Shown one piece after another: positions 1-6,246 of a DNA stretch of 8,790 nucleotides. Origin of the DNA: JBDNFP01 sp041689775 (lineage in GTDB: Bacteria; Bacteroidota; Bacteroidia; Cytophagales; Spirosomataceae); the NCBI GenBank assembly GCA_041689775.1, contig JBDNFP010000318.1:1-8790 (forward strand), in the 5' to 3' direction. The position numbers were made by a program, and so were the translations under genes. A model generated the notes under the pieces. The model was not told where the DNA came from, did no database searches, and saw only the letters and a list, made by a program, of their open reading frames with translations. Within the stretch, counting starts at the first letter, position 1; each line of letters begins with the position of its first letter.

Positions 1-1
1 A

Positions 2-121
2 GGGGGGCTCAGGCCGGAGGACTACCGAGACGATCAAACGCTCGCATACGCTGTCAACAGATGCTTGGCCAACGTCGGCCGATGTCTGAATATTAATTTT
101 AGCCCATTTAATGCAAAGTAA
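2..121 (+). CDS. Possible C-terminal end of an unidentified protein (5' end outside window)
   Basis: Reading from base 2, a frame of 39 codons stays open to a TAA at 119-121. The peptide (GGLRPEDYRDDQTLAYAVNR, then a Cys-containing stretch ending SPFNAK) looks helical and protein-like. The first 85 bases are clearly richer in G+C than the AT-rich DNA that follows, as expected when coding sequence gives way to an intergenic region. A hairpin followed by seven T's begins 16 bases after the stop, which fits a rightward gene ending here. The other two forward frames are also open over much of this short stretch, so the frame choice is not secure. I do not recognise the family and propose no function. 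Confidence 0.35.
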   Translation, partial: GGLRPEDYRDDQTLAYAVNRCLANVGRCLNINFSPFNAK

Positions 122-136
122 TTTGTCTCTAGTACT

Positions 137-171
137 TAACAGCTACTAGTTTGTAGCTGTTAGCTTTTTTT
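137..171 (+). terminator. Hairpin with T-tract, possible rho-independent terminator
   Basis: TAACAGCTAC (137-146) and GTAGCTGTTA (153-162) form a perfect 10-bp stem around a six-base loop, followed by GC and seven T's (165-171). It lies just after the stop of the possible gene ending at 121. The stem is AT-rich, so it would be a modest terminator. It overlaps the left part of the intergenic repeat copy A, so it may belong to that element rather than being a dedicated terminator. Confidence 0.5.
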
Positions 172-247
172 AAATATTTGATATTTAGAATATTAGCTAT
201 GAATTTAGCCAAATTAATAATACAAACTAATTCTGCGTTAGTACTAA
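142..247 (+). repeat. Intergenic repeat copy A (inverted partner at 6247-6352)
   Basis: These 106 bases align without gaps to the reverse complement of 6247-6352, with 91 identities by hand count (about 86%). The longest exact run is 26 bases (211-236). The element is AT-rich, has no ORF and lies wholly between genes. Its edges show imperfect terminal inverted repeats: TAGTACTTAAC at 130-140 against GTTAGTACTA at 237-246, which differ by one inserted T. That gives a MITE-like outline of about 117 bp. No convincing target-site duplication is seen. Function is unknown. Confidence 0.7.
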
Positions 248-312
248 GTCTTTGATGATCGATATATTAGTCTTACTTCTATGTATCCGGAGAATCGGAA
301 AGGAGGGAAGGG

Positions 313-347
313 GCCATAAAACAAAAGGGGAGAGTACTCTCCCCTTT
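313..347 (-). terminator. Rho-independent terminator of the DUF3127 gene
   Basis: Positions 324-347 are a perfect 24-bp palindrome (arm AAAGGGGAGAGT). Read on the minus strand, the GC-rich stem is followed by TTTTGTTTTATGG. It lies 18 bases beyond the stop codon of the minus-strand gene ending at 366, the expected place for an intrinsic terminator of that gene. No plus-strand gene stop lies close upstream. Confidence 0.85.
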
Positions 348-365
348 ATTAATAGGCGTACGGTA

Positions 366-725
366 CTAAAATGGCAGGTCGTCGTCTGCTTCACTAGGAG
401 CAAATGAAGGATTGGGAGGCGGTCCAAAATCACCCGGCTCATTGGAAGGGCCAGGCATACTACCCGACTTCTCCACTTTCCAGGTTTTCACTTCCGTATA
501 CCAGCGTTGGTTGTATTCGCGACTTTCCAGATCGACCGAGGCCACCACGGCATCGCCAATCGTAAGGGCGAACTGTTCAATTTTCTCTCCCCACATGGCA
601 ACACATATTTTCTTGGGGTATTGTCCCTGTGTTTCAAGCACAAACTCCTGCTTACGCCACGTTCCGTTTTTACCTTGTCCGTTTACTTCGGGAAGTATTG
701 CAATGACGGTTCCTTCTATTTCCAT
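366..725 (-). CDS. DUF3127 OB-fold-like protein with SSB-like acidic C-terminal tip
   Basis: This 119-residue protein matches my knowledge of the DUF3127 family, small Bacteroidota proteins predicted to be OB-fold-like. Residues 1-85 form the conserved core, including the opening MEIEGTVIAILPEV, the WRKQEFVLET segment, VAMWGEKIE and WYTEVKTWKVE. Residues 86-112 are a Pro/Gly/Ser/Asn-rich, probably disordered linker. The protein ends SEADDDLPF, very like the acidic tip with which bacterial SSB proteins recruit DNA-repair and replication partners. A role near single-stranded DNA is therefore an inference; the sequence alone does not show DNA binding. The ATG at 725 is chosen because the conserved core begins at once. 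The gene has its own promoter and a strong terminator, so it is probably expressed independently of the two-component genes upstream. Confidence 0.85.
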   Translation of the reverse strand: MEIEGTVIAILPEVNGQGKNGTWRKQEFVLETQGQYPKKICVAMWGEKIEQFALTIGDAVVASVDLESREYNQRWYTEVKTWKVEKSGSMPGPSNEPGDFGPPPNPSFAPSEADDDLPF

Positions 726-765
726 AAAAACATTTTTTTGCGAGTATTTCTAGTTGAATATACTT

Positions 766-796
766 CAAAAGTAACATATTTAGAGCATATTTCAAA
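766..796 (-). promoter_or_regulatory. Bacteroidota-type promoter for the DUF3127 gene
   Basis: On the minus strand TTTG (793-796) is followed after exactly 19 bases by TACTTTTG (766-773). This matches the Bacteroidota primary sigma consensus TTTG-n19-TAnnTTTG in both boxes and in spacing. It lies about 40 bases upstream of the ATG at 725 and between the response regulator stop and this gene, so the DUF3127 gene need not depend on read-through. Confidence 0.7.
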
Positions 797-823
797 AACT
801 GGACTTGCCCTCTAGGCAGCCTT

Positions 824-1507
824 TTAGCCAATAAGTTTGAAACCTTCCCCGTGTAAATTCATGATCTGCACATCAGGATCTTGCTTCAAATGTTTCCGAA
901 GTTTGGTCACGTACACATCCATACTCCGGGCGTTGAAGTACGAGTCGTCGCCCCAGATCATTTTCAACGCGTAGCTACGGCTGATGGGTTGGTTTAAGCT
1001 TTGACAAAACAGCTTCAATAGCTCCGACTCCTTGCTAGTAAGCCTATTACTTACCCCTTGGCGACTGAGCTGTTGGTGATCATAATCGAAAGTATAACTC
1101 CCGACCTGGAATACTCCCTGCTCGGGCATGTGGGCAGATTGCTTCTGGTAACGTCGTAAAATCGCTTCGATCCGAAGTAGCAGTTCCTCGCGGTCAAACG
1201 GCTTGGTAATATAGTCGTCCGCCCCTATCCGAAAGCCCTGAATGGTATCCTCCTTCATGGACTTGGCCGTGAGAAACACAATGGGAACATCGCGCCCGCT
1301 CATCCGTACTTCTTTCGCCAACGAAAACCCATCTTTCTTAGGCATCATGACATCAAAAAGGCACAAATCAAAAGATCCTTCAACAAAAAGTTGCCAACCC
1401 TGCTGCCCATCCGTAGCCAGCGTCGTGGGATAGCCTTTATCCCCAAAGTATTCTTTGAGTAATACACCCAAATTGGGGTCATCCTCCACAAGTAGCAAGT
1501 TTGCCAT
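824..1507 (-). CDS. OmpR/PhoB-family response regulator
   Basis: This cytoplasmic DNA-binding regulator of 227 residues is the full length expected for the family. Residues 1-120 are a receiver domain with the acidic pocket E8-D9-D10, phospho-acceptor D52 (in LFDVMMPKKDG), switch T80 (in FLTAK) and K102 (in TKPF). Residues 130-227 are a winged-helix output domain with RLTSKESELLKLF, the recognition-helix region RSMDVYVTKLRKHL and the terminal hairpin LHGEGFKLIG. No key residue is missing. It follows the histidine kinase gene on the same strand after 67 bases and is surely its partner. The arrangement and sequence style recall the RprX/RprY pair of Bacteroides, but I cannot assign orthology. 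A direct-repeat site upstream of the kinase gene is a candidate autoregulatory operator. Confidence 0.95.
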   Translation of the reverse strand: MANLLLVEDDPNLGVLLKEYFGDKGYPTTLATDGQQGWQLFVEGSFDLCLFDVMMPKKDGFSLAKEVRMSGRDVPIVFLTAKSMKEDTIQGFRIGADDYITKPFDREELLLRIEAILRRYQKQSAHMPEQGVFQVGSYTFDYDHQQLSRQGVSNRLTSKESELLKLFCQSLNQPISRSYALKMIWGDDSYFNARSMDVYVTKLRKHLKQDPDVQIMNLHGEGFKLIG

Positions 1508-1574
1508 AATCAGGTATTTAGCTAGAACTGTCTAAATTTAAATAGTATTAATACCGGTATATTGTACCGTCAAT

Positions 1575-3371
1575 TTACTCAATAATTGGTAGCCATACGC
1601 TAAACGTACTCCCTTCGCCCGGCTGACTGACGGTCTGTACCGATCCACCGTGTACTTCTGCCATTTTTTTAACATAACTAAGCCCTAATCCAAAGCCTTT
1701 AACGTTATGTAGGTTCCCGGTGGGAACACGGTAAAATTTATCAAAGACGCGTACTATCTGATCACGCGACATCCCCAGTCCTTTATCTTGGATAGATACC
1801 CTGATACCATTATTTTCATTCACAGTACTTACCGTCAAATGGAGTGTCTCGGGTGAGTATTTAATAGCATTATCGATCAAATTGTACAATACGTTTGAAA
1901 GATGCAGCTCATCTCCAAGGACTATTTCATCCACGGCCTCAAAATCCAGCTCTACTTCGCCCTCGCGTTGTTCTATCTGAACACTCAGGCTATTCAGAAC
2001 CTTGGCAATTACGTCATGCATATTCACGCTACTCTCTTTCAGCTTTACTTCACCTTTGTCCAAGAGAGCCATCTGCAATACTTTCTCCACATGCGCAGCC
2101 AACCGCTTATTCTCTTCTTTTATTATACCCAGGTACCGGTCTAGCCGAACCGGCAGATCTGCCAAAGCCGTCGTTGACTTCATATTTTCTCTGGCCATTT
2201 CGGTAGCCAAGGCGATAGTCGAGATTGGCGTCTTGAACTCGTGGGTCATGTTGTTGATAAAATCGTTTTTGATATCCGAGAGCTTCTTCTGCCGAAGGAT
2301 CGTCATTACGGCAACGTAAAAACAAACCAAAATAACCAACACTAATACTCCCGAACTGGCAAACATAGCAGTCATATTACGCAGGATGTACTCCTGCTGA
2401 TCAGGAAAATAGACATACAGCAGATTATTGCCACTCAACATCTCGCTCGGAAAAAGAGACGCTTTGTAAGCACGCTGCTCCCATTCCGCGGGATACGACT
2501 CTGCGGTTGACAGTATCAAATTCCGGCCGGTTTGGCCTCGAACCGCAAATTCATACGGCAGGCTAATACCGTTTTGAACCAACTCTTTTTTAAGTAAGGA
2601 GTCCAGCAGAAAACGATTGACCCGTTCCTCAATCGGCCGGTGGGTGTACATCAGGTCCTGCATTACCTCACGTAGTAGCTCGGCGCGGTCTTGTGATTTA
2701 AGTAGTAAAACCTGCTTATCTGGTTTTACCTTAGATTTTGACTTTCCTCCGGTATTGACTACGCCCTTCTGACTACCTGATGGGGGTTTAGCCAAGCCAC
2801 CTTTACTGCCTGTTACGGCCTGAAATACATCCCCAAGATTTTGTTCCTCGGCAATCCGTCGCCGCATAAACTCATCCAAACCAGCCACTCCAAGGCGTTG
2901 CGCCTGAAAAAACTCATCCATGATTCGCTGCTGACGGTCAACCATTACTCTAAAATTAGGGCTGAGGACATCCGAGGGTATGACATCCGAAAAATACTGA
3001 TAGGTCACTTCCCCGGTAGGACTCACCGAAATTTCTACACTAGTAGGCACAGGCCGCTGTTTTACCGCCACCCGTTCGGGTGGCGTAGCTTCGGGGCGAA
3101 CAGGTTTCTTCCGCTGGCGCTCGTTTACTTTCGTAATCTGTTCTAGTTTTGCTTTTTGTTGTTCAGATTCGATCCGTTGTTGCAGAAGGTACATCATCTC
3201 CTGCTTTTCGATGCGATGCACTACCTTCTGAACCGACTCGGCTACTTTATGGTTAAACTGCTCATTTCGTACCGCAATGGCTTCGCGGATAAAGTACCAT
3301 TGGAAGCCAATCAGCCCGATTAGCGCCAGACACATCAACCCTACAATACTTTGTATTTTCTGCTTCGTCAT
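1575..3371 (-). CDS. Membrane sensor histidine kinase, two-component partner
   Basis: This 598-residue inner-membrane kinase has TM1 at about 8-28, a long periplasmic region (about 30-336) and TM2 at about 339-359. The HisKA helix follows, with phospho-acceptor H377 in MTHEFKTPIS. The ATPase domain has the N box around N497/N501 (NLIDNAIKYS), G1 DKGLGMS (529-535), the F box FDKFYRV, G2 GFGLGL (559-564) and G3 GEGSTF. All catalytic motifs are intact. There is no HAMP, PAS or receiver domain; TM2 runs almost directly into the dimerisation helix. The periplasmic part is unusual: a basic, Pro-rich stretch at 85-107 and a Gly/Ser/Lys-rich stretch at 188-218 interrupt helical segments. The ligand cannot be read from sequence. 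It heads a kinase-regulator operon and is divergent from the exported protein gene at 3547. Confidence 0.95.
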   Translation of the reverse strand: MTKQKIQSIVGLMCLALIGLIGFQWYFIREAIAVRNEQFNHKVAESVQKVVHRIEKQEMMYLLQQRIESEQQKAKLEQITKVNERQRKKPVRPEATPPERVAVKQRPVPTSVEISVSPTGEVTYQYFSDVIPSDVLSPNFRVMVDRQQRIMDEFFQAQRLGVAGLDEFMRRRIAEEQNLGDVFQAVTGSKGGLAKPPSGSQKGVVNTGGKSKSKVKPDKQVLLLKSQDRAELLREVMQDLMYTHRPIEERVNRFLLDSLLKKELVQNGISLPYEFAVRGQTGRNLILSTAESYPAEWEQRAYKASLFPSEMLSGNNLLYVYFPDQQEYILRNMTAMFASSGVLVLVILVCFYVAVMTILRQKKLSDIKNDFINNMTHEFKTPISTIALATEMARENMKSTTALADLPVRLDRYLGIIKEENKRLAAHVEKVLQMALLDKGEVKLKESSVNMHDVIAKVLNSLSVQIEQREGEVELDFEAVDEIVLGDELHLSNVLYNLIDNAIKYSPETLHLTVSTVNENNGIRVSIQDKGLGMSRDQIVRVFDKFYRVPTGNLHNVKGFGLGLSYVKKMAEVHGGSVQTVSQPGEGSTFSVWLPIIE

Positions 3372-3427
3372 TTTTTAGTTCCTGTATGCAACGATCCGTT
3401 CTTCAACCACGACATTACTGATAGTAA

Positions 3428-3459
3428 CAAAACTACGACCTTCAACATTCTTCTCCGAA
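3428..3459 (-). promoter_or_regulatory. Putative promoter of the histidine kinase operon
   Basis: On the minus strand TTCG (3456-3459) is followed after 20 bases by TAGTTTTG (3428-3435). The second is a perfect TAnnTTTG -7 box and the first is one base off TTTG. Transcription would begin near 3420, giving a leader of about 50 bases before the ATG at 3371. The spacing is one base longer than ideal. Confidence 0.45.
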
Positions 3460-3462
3460 GCA

Positions 3463-3479
3463 TTTAACATACTTTAACA
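3463..3479. promoter_or_regulatory. TTTAACA direct repeat, candidate response-regulator operator
   Basis: TTTAACA occurs at 3463-3469 and again at 3473-3479, exactly one helical turn (10 bp) apart. OmpR-family regulators typically bind as head-to-tail dimers to direct repeats with 10-11 bp phasing. The site sits just upstream of the -33 region of the kinase promoter and about 20 bases upstream of the -7 box of the divergent gene, so one bound dimer could affect both. Binding by the regulator encoded at 824-1507 is inference; a seven-base repeat in AT-rich DNA can arise by chance. Confidence 0.35.
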
Positions 3480-3500
3480 CAGAGGTGATTACAATTAATA

Positions 3501-3508
3501 TAATTTTG
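3501..3508 (+). promoter_or_regulatory. Putative -7 box for the exported protein gene
   Basis: TAATTTTG matches TAnnTTTG and lies 38 bases upstream of the ATG at 3547. No TTTG is found 19-21 bases further upstream; that region holds the TTTAACA direct repeat. A weak -33 region next to an operator-like repeat would suit an activator-dependent promoter, but this is a guess from position. Confidence 0.45.
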
Positions 3509-3546
3509 CAAATACCTGATTTACAAACCATAATGACTATTTAGCT

Positions 3547-4329
3547 ATGAAAAAACTAATTTCATCCCTCGTTCTTGTCGCTATTTGTACGGTAGTAGGC
3601 TTTGACGCACAGGCCCAATCAAAAGAAAATAAAAAGCAGACCACCATCAAAATAAAGGTAGTGGAGAAGAATGACAGTAGGACTCGCGTGATAGAACGCA
3701 ACTATACCACTGACCTTATGTCAGATGGCGAACAAAAAGCATTCGTTGATAAAGTACTGGATTCCCTGGGGCTGGATGGTTCCGGGCAAAAGCAGATCAG
3801 TATTATCGTAGATAGTGACGATGAAGTAAGTCAGAACGATCAGGACCGCCATCGCGTCATAATCAGAGAGAAGAAGCCTAACACTAGCCATGAACCAATG
3901 CTTTGGAGGGACGATAATCATACGTTCCGGTTTGATACCGATGAGATGGAAGGTAGTATACATCGAATAGAAAAGGACATGAGGCCCCGAATTGAGGTTT
4001 TGCGGAAAGATATGGAGCGCTTTGGTGACCGAATGGGTAATCTCTGGACCAATGACCTCATGCAAGCTGGAAGCGTAAGGGGCTTGAATGCCTACCCCAA
4101 CAACCCCAATAATGGCGTTCTGAACCTACGCTTTAATGCCCCCGAAGCGGGTGACGTTGTAATAACCGTAACTGATACCCAAGGGAAAGAAGTTGGTAGA
4201 AAGTCCATTAAAGATTTTAGTGGAGAATTTGTTGGTCAGGTAGAGATTAAGAAGAATATTCAGGGAACATTGTTTGTCACAGTAGTTCAAAACGAGGATG
4301 GAGCAGTACGAAAAATTGCCCTAAAATAG
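3547..4329 (+). CDS. Exported charged protein with T9SS type A-like C-terminal domain
   Basis: This 260-residue protein has a classic Sec signal peptide: MKK, a hydrophobic core to about residue 18, and probable cleavage after AQA (23) before Gln24. Residues 25-175 are very rich in Lys, Arg, Asp and Glu, with a helical coiled-coil-like stretch at about 133-165 (MEGSIHRIEKDMRPRIEVLR). I recognise no enzymatic motif. Residues 178-260 resemble the type IX secretion type A sorting domain: AYPNNPNNGVLNLRF, then GDVVITVTDTQGKEVGRK, FSGEF and a closing VRKIALK. This suggests transfer across the outer membrane and release or surface attachment. Similar domains also occur on proteins that stay in the periplasm, so secretion is not certain. 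It is divergent from the kinase gene and is a plausible target or sensing partner of that system. A strong terminator follows, so it is probably monocistronic. Confidence 0.8.
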   Translation: MKKLISSLVLVAICTVVGFDAQAQSKENKKQTTIKIKVVEKNDSRTRVIERNYTTDLMSDGEQKAFVDKVLDSLGLDGSGQKQISIIVDSDDEVSQNDQDRHRVIIREKKPNTSHEPMLWRDDNHTFRFDTDEMEGSIHRIEKDMRPRIEVLRKDMERFGDRMGNLWTNDLMQAGSVRGLNAYPNNPNNGVLNLRFNAPEAGDVVITVTDTQGKEVGRKSIKDFSGEFVGQVEIKKNIQGTLFVTVVQNEDGAVRKIALK

Positions 4330-4354
4330 GCTTTTGATAGCCTCCACTAATTAC

Positions 4355-4390
4355 ATCCCCGCACCTTCCCGGTTAGCTGCGGGGATTTTT
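4355..4390 (+). terminator. Rho-independent terminator after the exported protein gene
   Basis: ATCCCCGCA (4355-4363) pairs perfectly with TGCGGGGAT (4378-4386) over a 14-base loop and is followed by TTTT (4387-4390). It starts 25 bases after the stop codon at 4329. The GC-rich stem and T-run make it a strong intrinsic terminator that separates this gene from adk. Confidence 0.9.
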
Positions 4391-4434
4391 ACGTTAAAAA
4401 ACAAAAAAAATAGTACAGGGTTTGGCAAGAGTTG

Positions 4435-4442
4435 TAAATTTG
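4435..4442 (+). promoter_or_regulatory. Putative -7 box for adk
   Basis: TAAATTTG matches TAnnTTTG and lies 48 bases upstream of the chosen adk start. The nearest upstream TTTG (4421-4424) is only 10 bases away, so there is no canonically spaced -33 box. A promoter is needed here because a strong terminator lies just upstream. Confidence 0.4.
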
Positions 4443-4490
4443 TAGGTTAAAGTCCTACTTTGTTTGGGAACGCATTCAACTAAGCTACAT

Positions 4491-5066
4491 ATGTTAAACC
4501 TTGTACTATTTGGTCCTCCGGGTGCTGGGAAGGGAACCCAAAGTGAAAAAATCATTGAGAAGTACTCCTTGGTACACCTGTCAACCGGCGATCTTCTGCG
4601 TTCGCAAATAAAAGCGGGTACAGAACTTGGCCTAAAAGCCAAAACCCTTATGGATCAGGGAATACTGGTACCCGATGAAGTGGTTATTGGTATGATTGAT
4701 TCAAAACTTAGCGAAAATAAGGAAGCCGCTGGTTTTATTTTTGATGGATTCCCCCGAACGGTTCCCCAAGCAGAAGCACTAGACGCATTACTTGTCTCGT
4801 ACGATGAAAGTATTACCGTTATGGTGGCTCTGAAAGTCCCCGATGATGAATTAAAGAAGCGTTTGCTTGTGCGTGGTCAGACCTCGGGCCGTCCCGATGA
4901 TCAGAATGAAGAGAAGATTAAAACCCGTATTCATGAATACAACGACAAAACTACTCCGGTAGCCGACTATTATCGTCAGCAGGGTAAGTTTGTAAGTGTT
5001 GAAGGCGTAGGTGAAATTGAGACTATTTTCAGTAGCATCTGTGAAGCTATTGAAAAAGAAGCATAG
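4491..5066 (+). CDS. adk: Adenylate kinase
   Basis: It catalyses ATP + AMP = 2 ADP in the cytoplasm and balances the adenylate pool. The 191-residue protein has the P-loop GPPGAGKGT (8-16), the AMP-binding segments STGDLLR (31-37) and DGFPRT (85-90), and the arginines of the LID region in VRGQTSGRPDD (127-137). The LID is the short form, without the zinc-finger insert of long-form adenylate kinases. The ATG at 4491 is preferred because the protein then begins MLNLVLFGPPGAGKGT, as the family usually does. An in-frame TTG at 4464 would add nine unconserved residues. obgE follows after a hairpin terminator, an adk-obgE neighbourhood that I recall as common in Bacteroidota. Confidence 0.97.
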   Translation: MLNLVLFGPPGAGKGTQSEKIIEKYSLVHLSTGDLLRSQIKAGTELGLKAKTLMDQGILVPDEVVIGMIDSKLSENKEAAGFIFDGFPRTVPQAEALDALLVSYDESITVMVALKVPDDELKKRLLVRGQTSGRPDDQNEEKIKTRIHEYNDKTTPVADYYRQQGKFVSVEGVGEIETIFSSICEAIEKEA

Positions 5067-5080
5067 TATATAAAATCACT

Positions 5081-5131
5081 CTCTCTGACTTGTAGAACGT
5101 ATTGTAACGGTTTTATAAGTCAGAGAGTTTT
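5081..5131 (+). terminator. Hairpin terminator between adk and obgE
   Basis: CTCTCTGACTT (5081-5091) pairs with AAGTCAGAGAG (5117-5127) in a perfect 11-bp stem, followed by TTTT (5128-5131). The 25-base loop is long for an intrinsic terminator, so termination may be partial and allow some read-through into obgE. It starts 15 bases after the adk stop. Confidence 0.7.
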
Positions 5132-5139
5132 AGCACAAG

Positions 5140-5165
5140 GAATACAATTCATTGAACTTGTATTC
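5140..5165. promoter_or_regulatory. Inverted repeat in the obgE upstream region
   Basis: GAATACAA (5140-5147) and TTGTATTC (5158-5165) form a perfect 8-bp inverted repeat with a 10-base spacer, ending 30 bases before the obgE ATG. It could be a dimeric repressor site or, if transcribed, a small leader hairpin. No T-run follows, so it is not a second terminator. No clear TAnnTTTG box was found for obgE. Confidence 0.3.
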
Positions 5166-5194
5166 TACAAAAATTTATCAATAGGTAGTAGGGT

Positions 5195-6211
5195 ATGGCA
5201 TCATCTAATTTTATTGATTACGTTAAAATTTACGCTCGCTCGGGCGCCGGTGGTGCAGGGTCGGTCCATTTTCGTCGCGAAAAGCACGTGGATAAGGGTG
5301 GACCTGACGGAGGAGATGGTGGGCGTGGAGGACACGTAATTATGAGAGGTAACATACAACATTGGACATTACTACACCTCAAATATACCAAGCACGTCAG
5401 AGCTGATGGCGGAAAAGCCGGTGATGGCGGCCGAAGGGCCGGAGCACAAGGAAGCGATATTTTCCTTGATGTACCCTTAGGTACGATTGCAAAAGACGGT
5501 GAAACCGGTGAACAAATAGCTGAAATCACCGAAGATGGACAAGAAATTATCCTTTTGCCAGGTGGCCGTGGAGGCTTAGGAAATGATCATTTCAAGTCAG
5601 CAACCAAACAAGCCCCGCAATACGCTCAACCAGGAGAGCCGGAAACTGAATTAACGGTCATTCTTGAACTAAAAGTACTAGCAGACGTAGGACTTGTGGG
5701 TTTTCCCAATGCTGGAAAATCAACGTTGCTATCCGTTGTTTCGGCCGCCCGCCCTGAGATTGCCGACTATCCTTTTACAACCCTCGTACCAAACCTTGGT
5801 GTAGTAGCCTACCGTGATTATCGCTCCTTTGTAATGGCTGATATTCCCGGAATTATTGAAGGTGCCTCTCAGGGTAAAGGACTTGGTCTACGCTTTTTAC
5901 GACACATTGAACGCAACTCAGTACTTCTATTTATGGTACCCGCTTCCAGCGAAGATATCGCAGCCGAGTACGAAACTCTATTAAACGAGCTTCGACTATA
6001 TAACCCCTCTCTTCTTGACAAACAAAGAATAATAGCCATTTCAAAGGCCGATCTTGTTGAACCCTCCGAAAGAAAAAAATTACTTAAAAAGTTGCCAGCA
6101 GATGTACCAAACCTTTACTTTTCGTCGGTGACTCAGGAAGGTCTTGATCCATTGAAAGACTTAATCTGGAAAACTATTAACGAAGGGTCGACCGGTTCAG
6201 TAACTTGTTGA
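5195..6211 (+). CDS. obgE: Obg-family GTPase, ribosome assembly and stress response
   Basis: Obg proteins are cytoplasmic GTPases that bind the 50S precursor and link ribosome maturation to (p)ppGpp and growth. The 338-residue protein has the glycine-rich Obg fold at about 1-160 (repeats such as GGPDGGDGGRGGHV and DGGKAGDGGRRAGAQG). The G domain follows with G1 GFPNAGKST (169-177), G2 DYPFTT (191-196), G3 DIPG (216-219), G4 SKAD (283-286) and G5 near SSV (310-312). G4 has Ser where NKxD is the consensus; SKxD variants occur in functional GTPases. It ends soon after the G domain, without the optional C-terminal domain that lengthens Obg in Bacillus or E. coli. The ATG at 5195 gives the usual N-terminus (FIDYVKIYARSGAGG). 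Confidence 0.96.
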   Translation: MASSNFIDYVKIYARSGAGGAGSVHFRREKHVDKGGPDGGDGGRGGHVIMRGNIQHWTLLHLKYTKHVRADGGKAGDGGRRAGAQGSDIFLDVPLGTIAKDGETGEQIAEITEDGQEIILLPGGRGGLGNDHFKSATKQAPQYAQPGEPETELTVILELKVLADVGLVGFPNAGKSTLLSVVSAARPEIADYPFTTLVPNLGVVAYRDYRSFVMADIPGIIEGASQGKGLGLRFLRHIERNSVLLFMVPASSEDIAAEYETLLNELRLYNPSLLDKQRIIAISKADLVEPSERKKLLKKLPADVPNLYFSSVTQEGLDPLKDLIWKTINEGSTGSVTC

Positions 6212-6246
6212 TTTGTTAACAGGGCAAAATGCTTGTTAATAAGTCT

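Noticed and set aside
803..816. Short stem TGCC/GGCA downstream of the response regulator stop as a possible terminator.
   Set aside because: Four base pairs with a poor T-run. It lies inside the upstream region of the DUF3127 promoter and is not convincing.
1555..1569. Small hairpin CGGTA-n5-TACCG just after the histidine kinase stop, next to the palindrome ATACCGGTAT.
   Set aside because: Only five base pairs and no T-run on the minus strand. It is too weak to call a terminator or processing site between kinase and regulator.
1895..2319. Several plus-strand open frames opposite the histidine kinase gene.
   Set aside because: They lie antisense to a strongly conserved kinase domain, overlap one another and have no family features, so they are shadow frames.
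4464..4490. In-frame TTG that would extend adenylate kinase by nine residues.
   Set aside because: The extra residues are not family-like, and the ATG at 4491 gives the normal N-terminus two codons before the first conserved beta strand.
5230..5529. Minus-strand frame of 99 codons rich in Pro and Ala opposite obgE.
   Set aside because: It mirrors the glycine-rich Obg repeats (Gly codons read as Pro/Ala on the other strand) and has no independent support.
6216..6240. TTAACA / TGTTAA inverted repeat just after obgE as a terminator.
   Set aside because: Six AT-rich pairs, a long loop and no following T-run.
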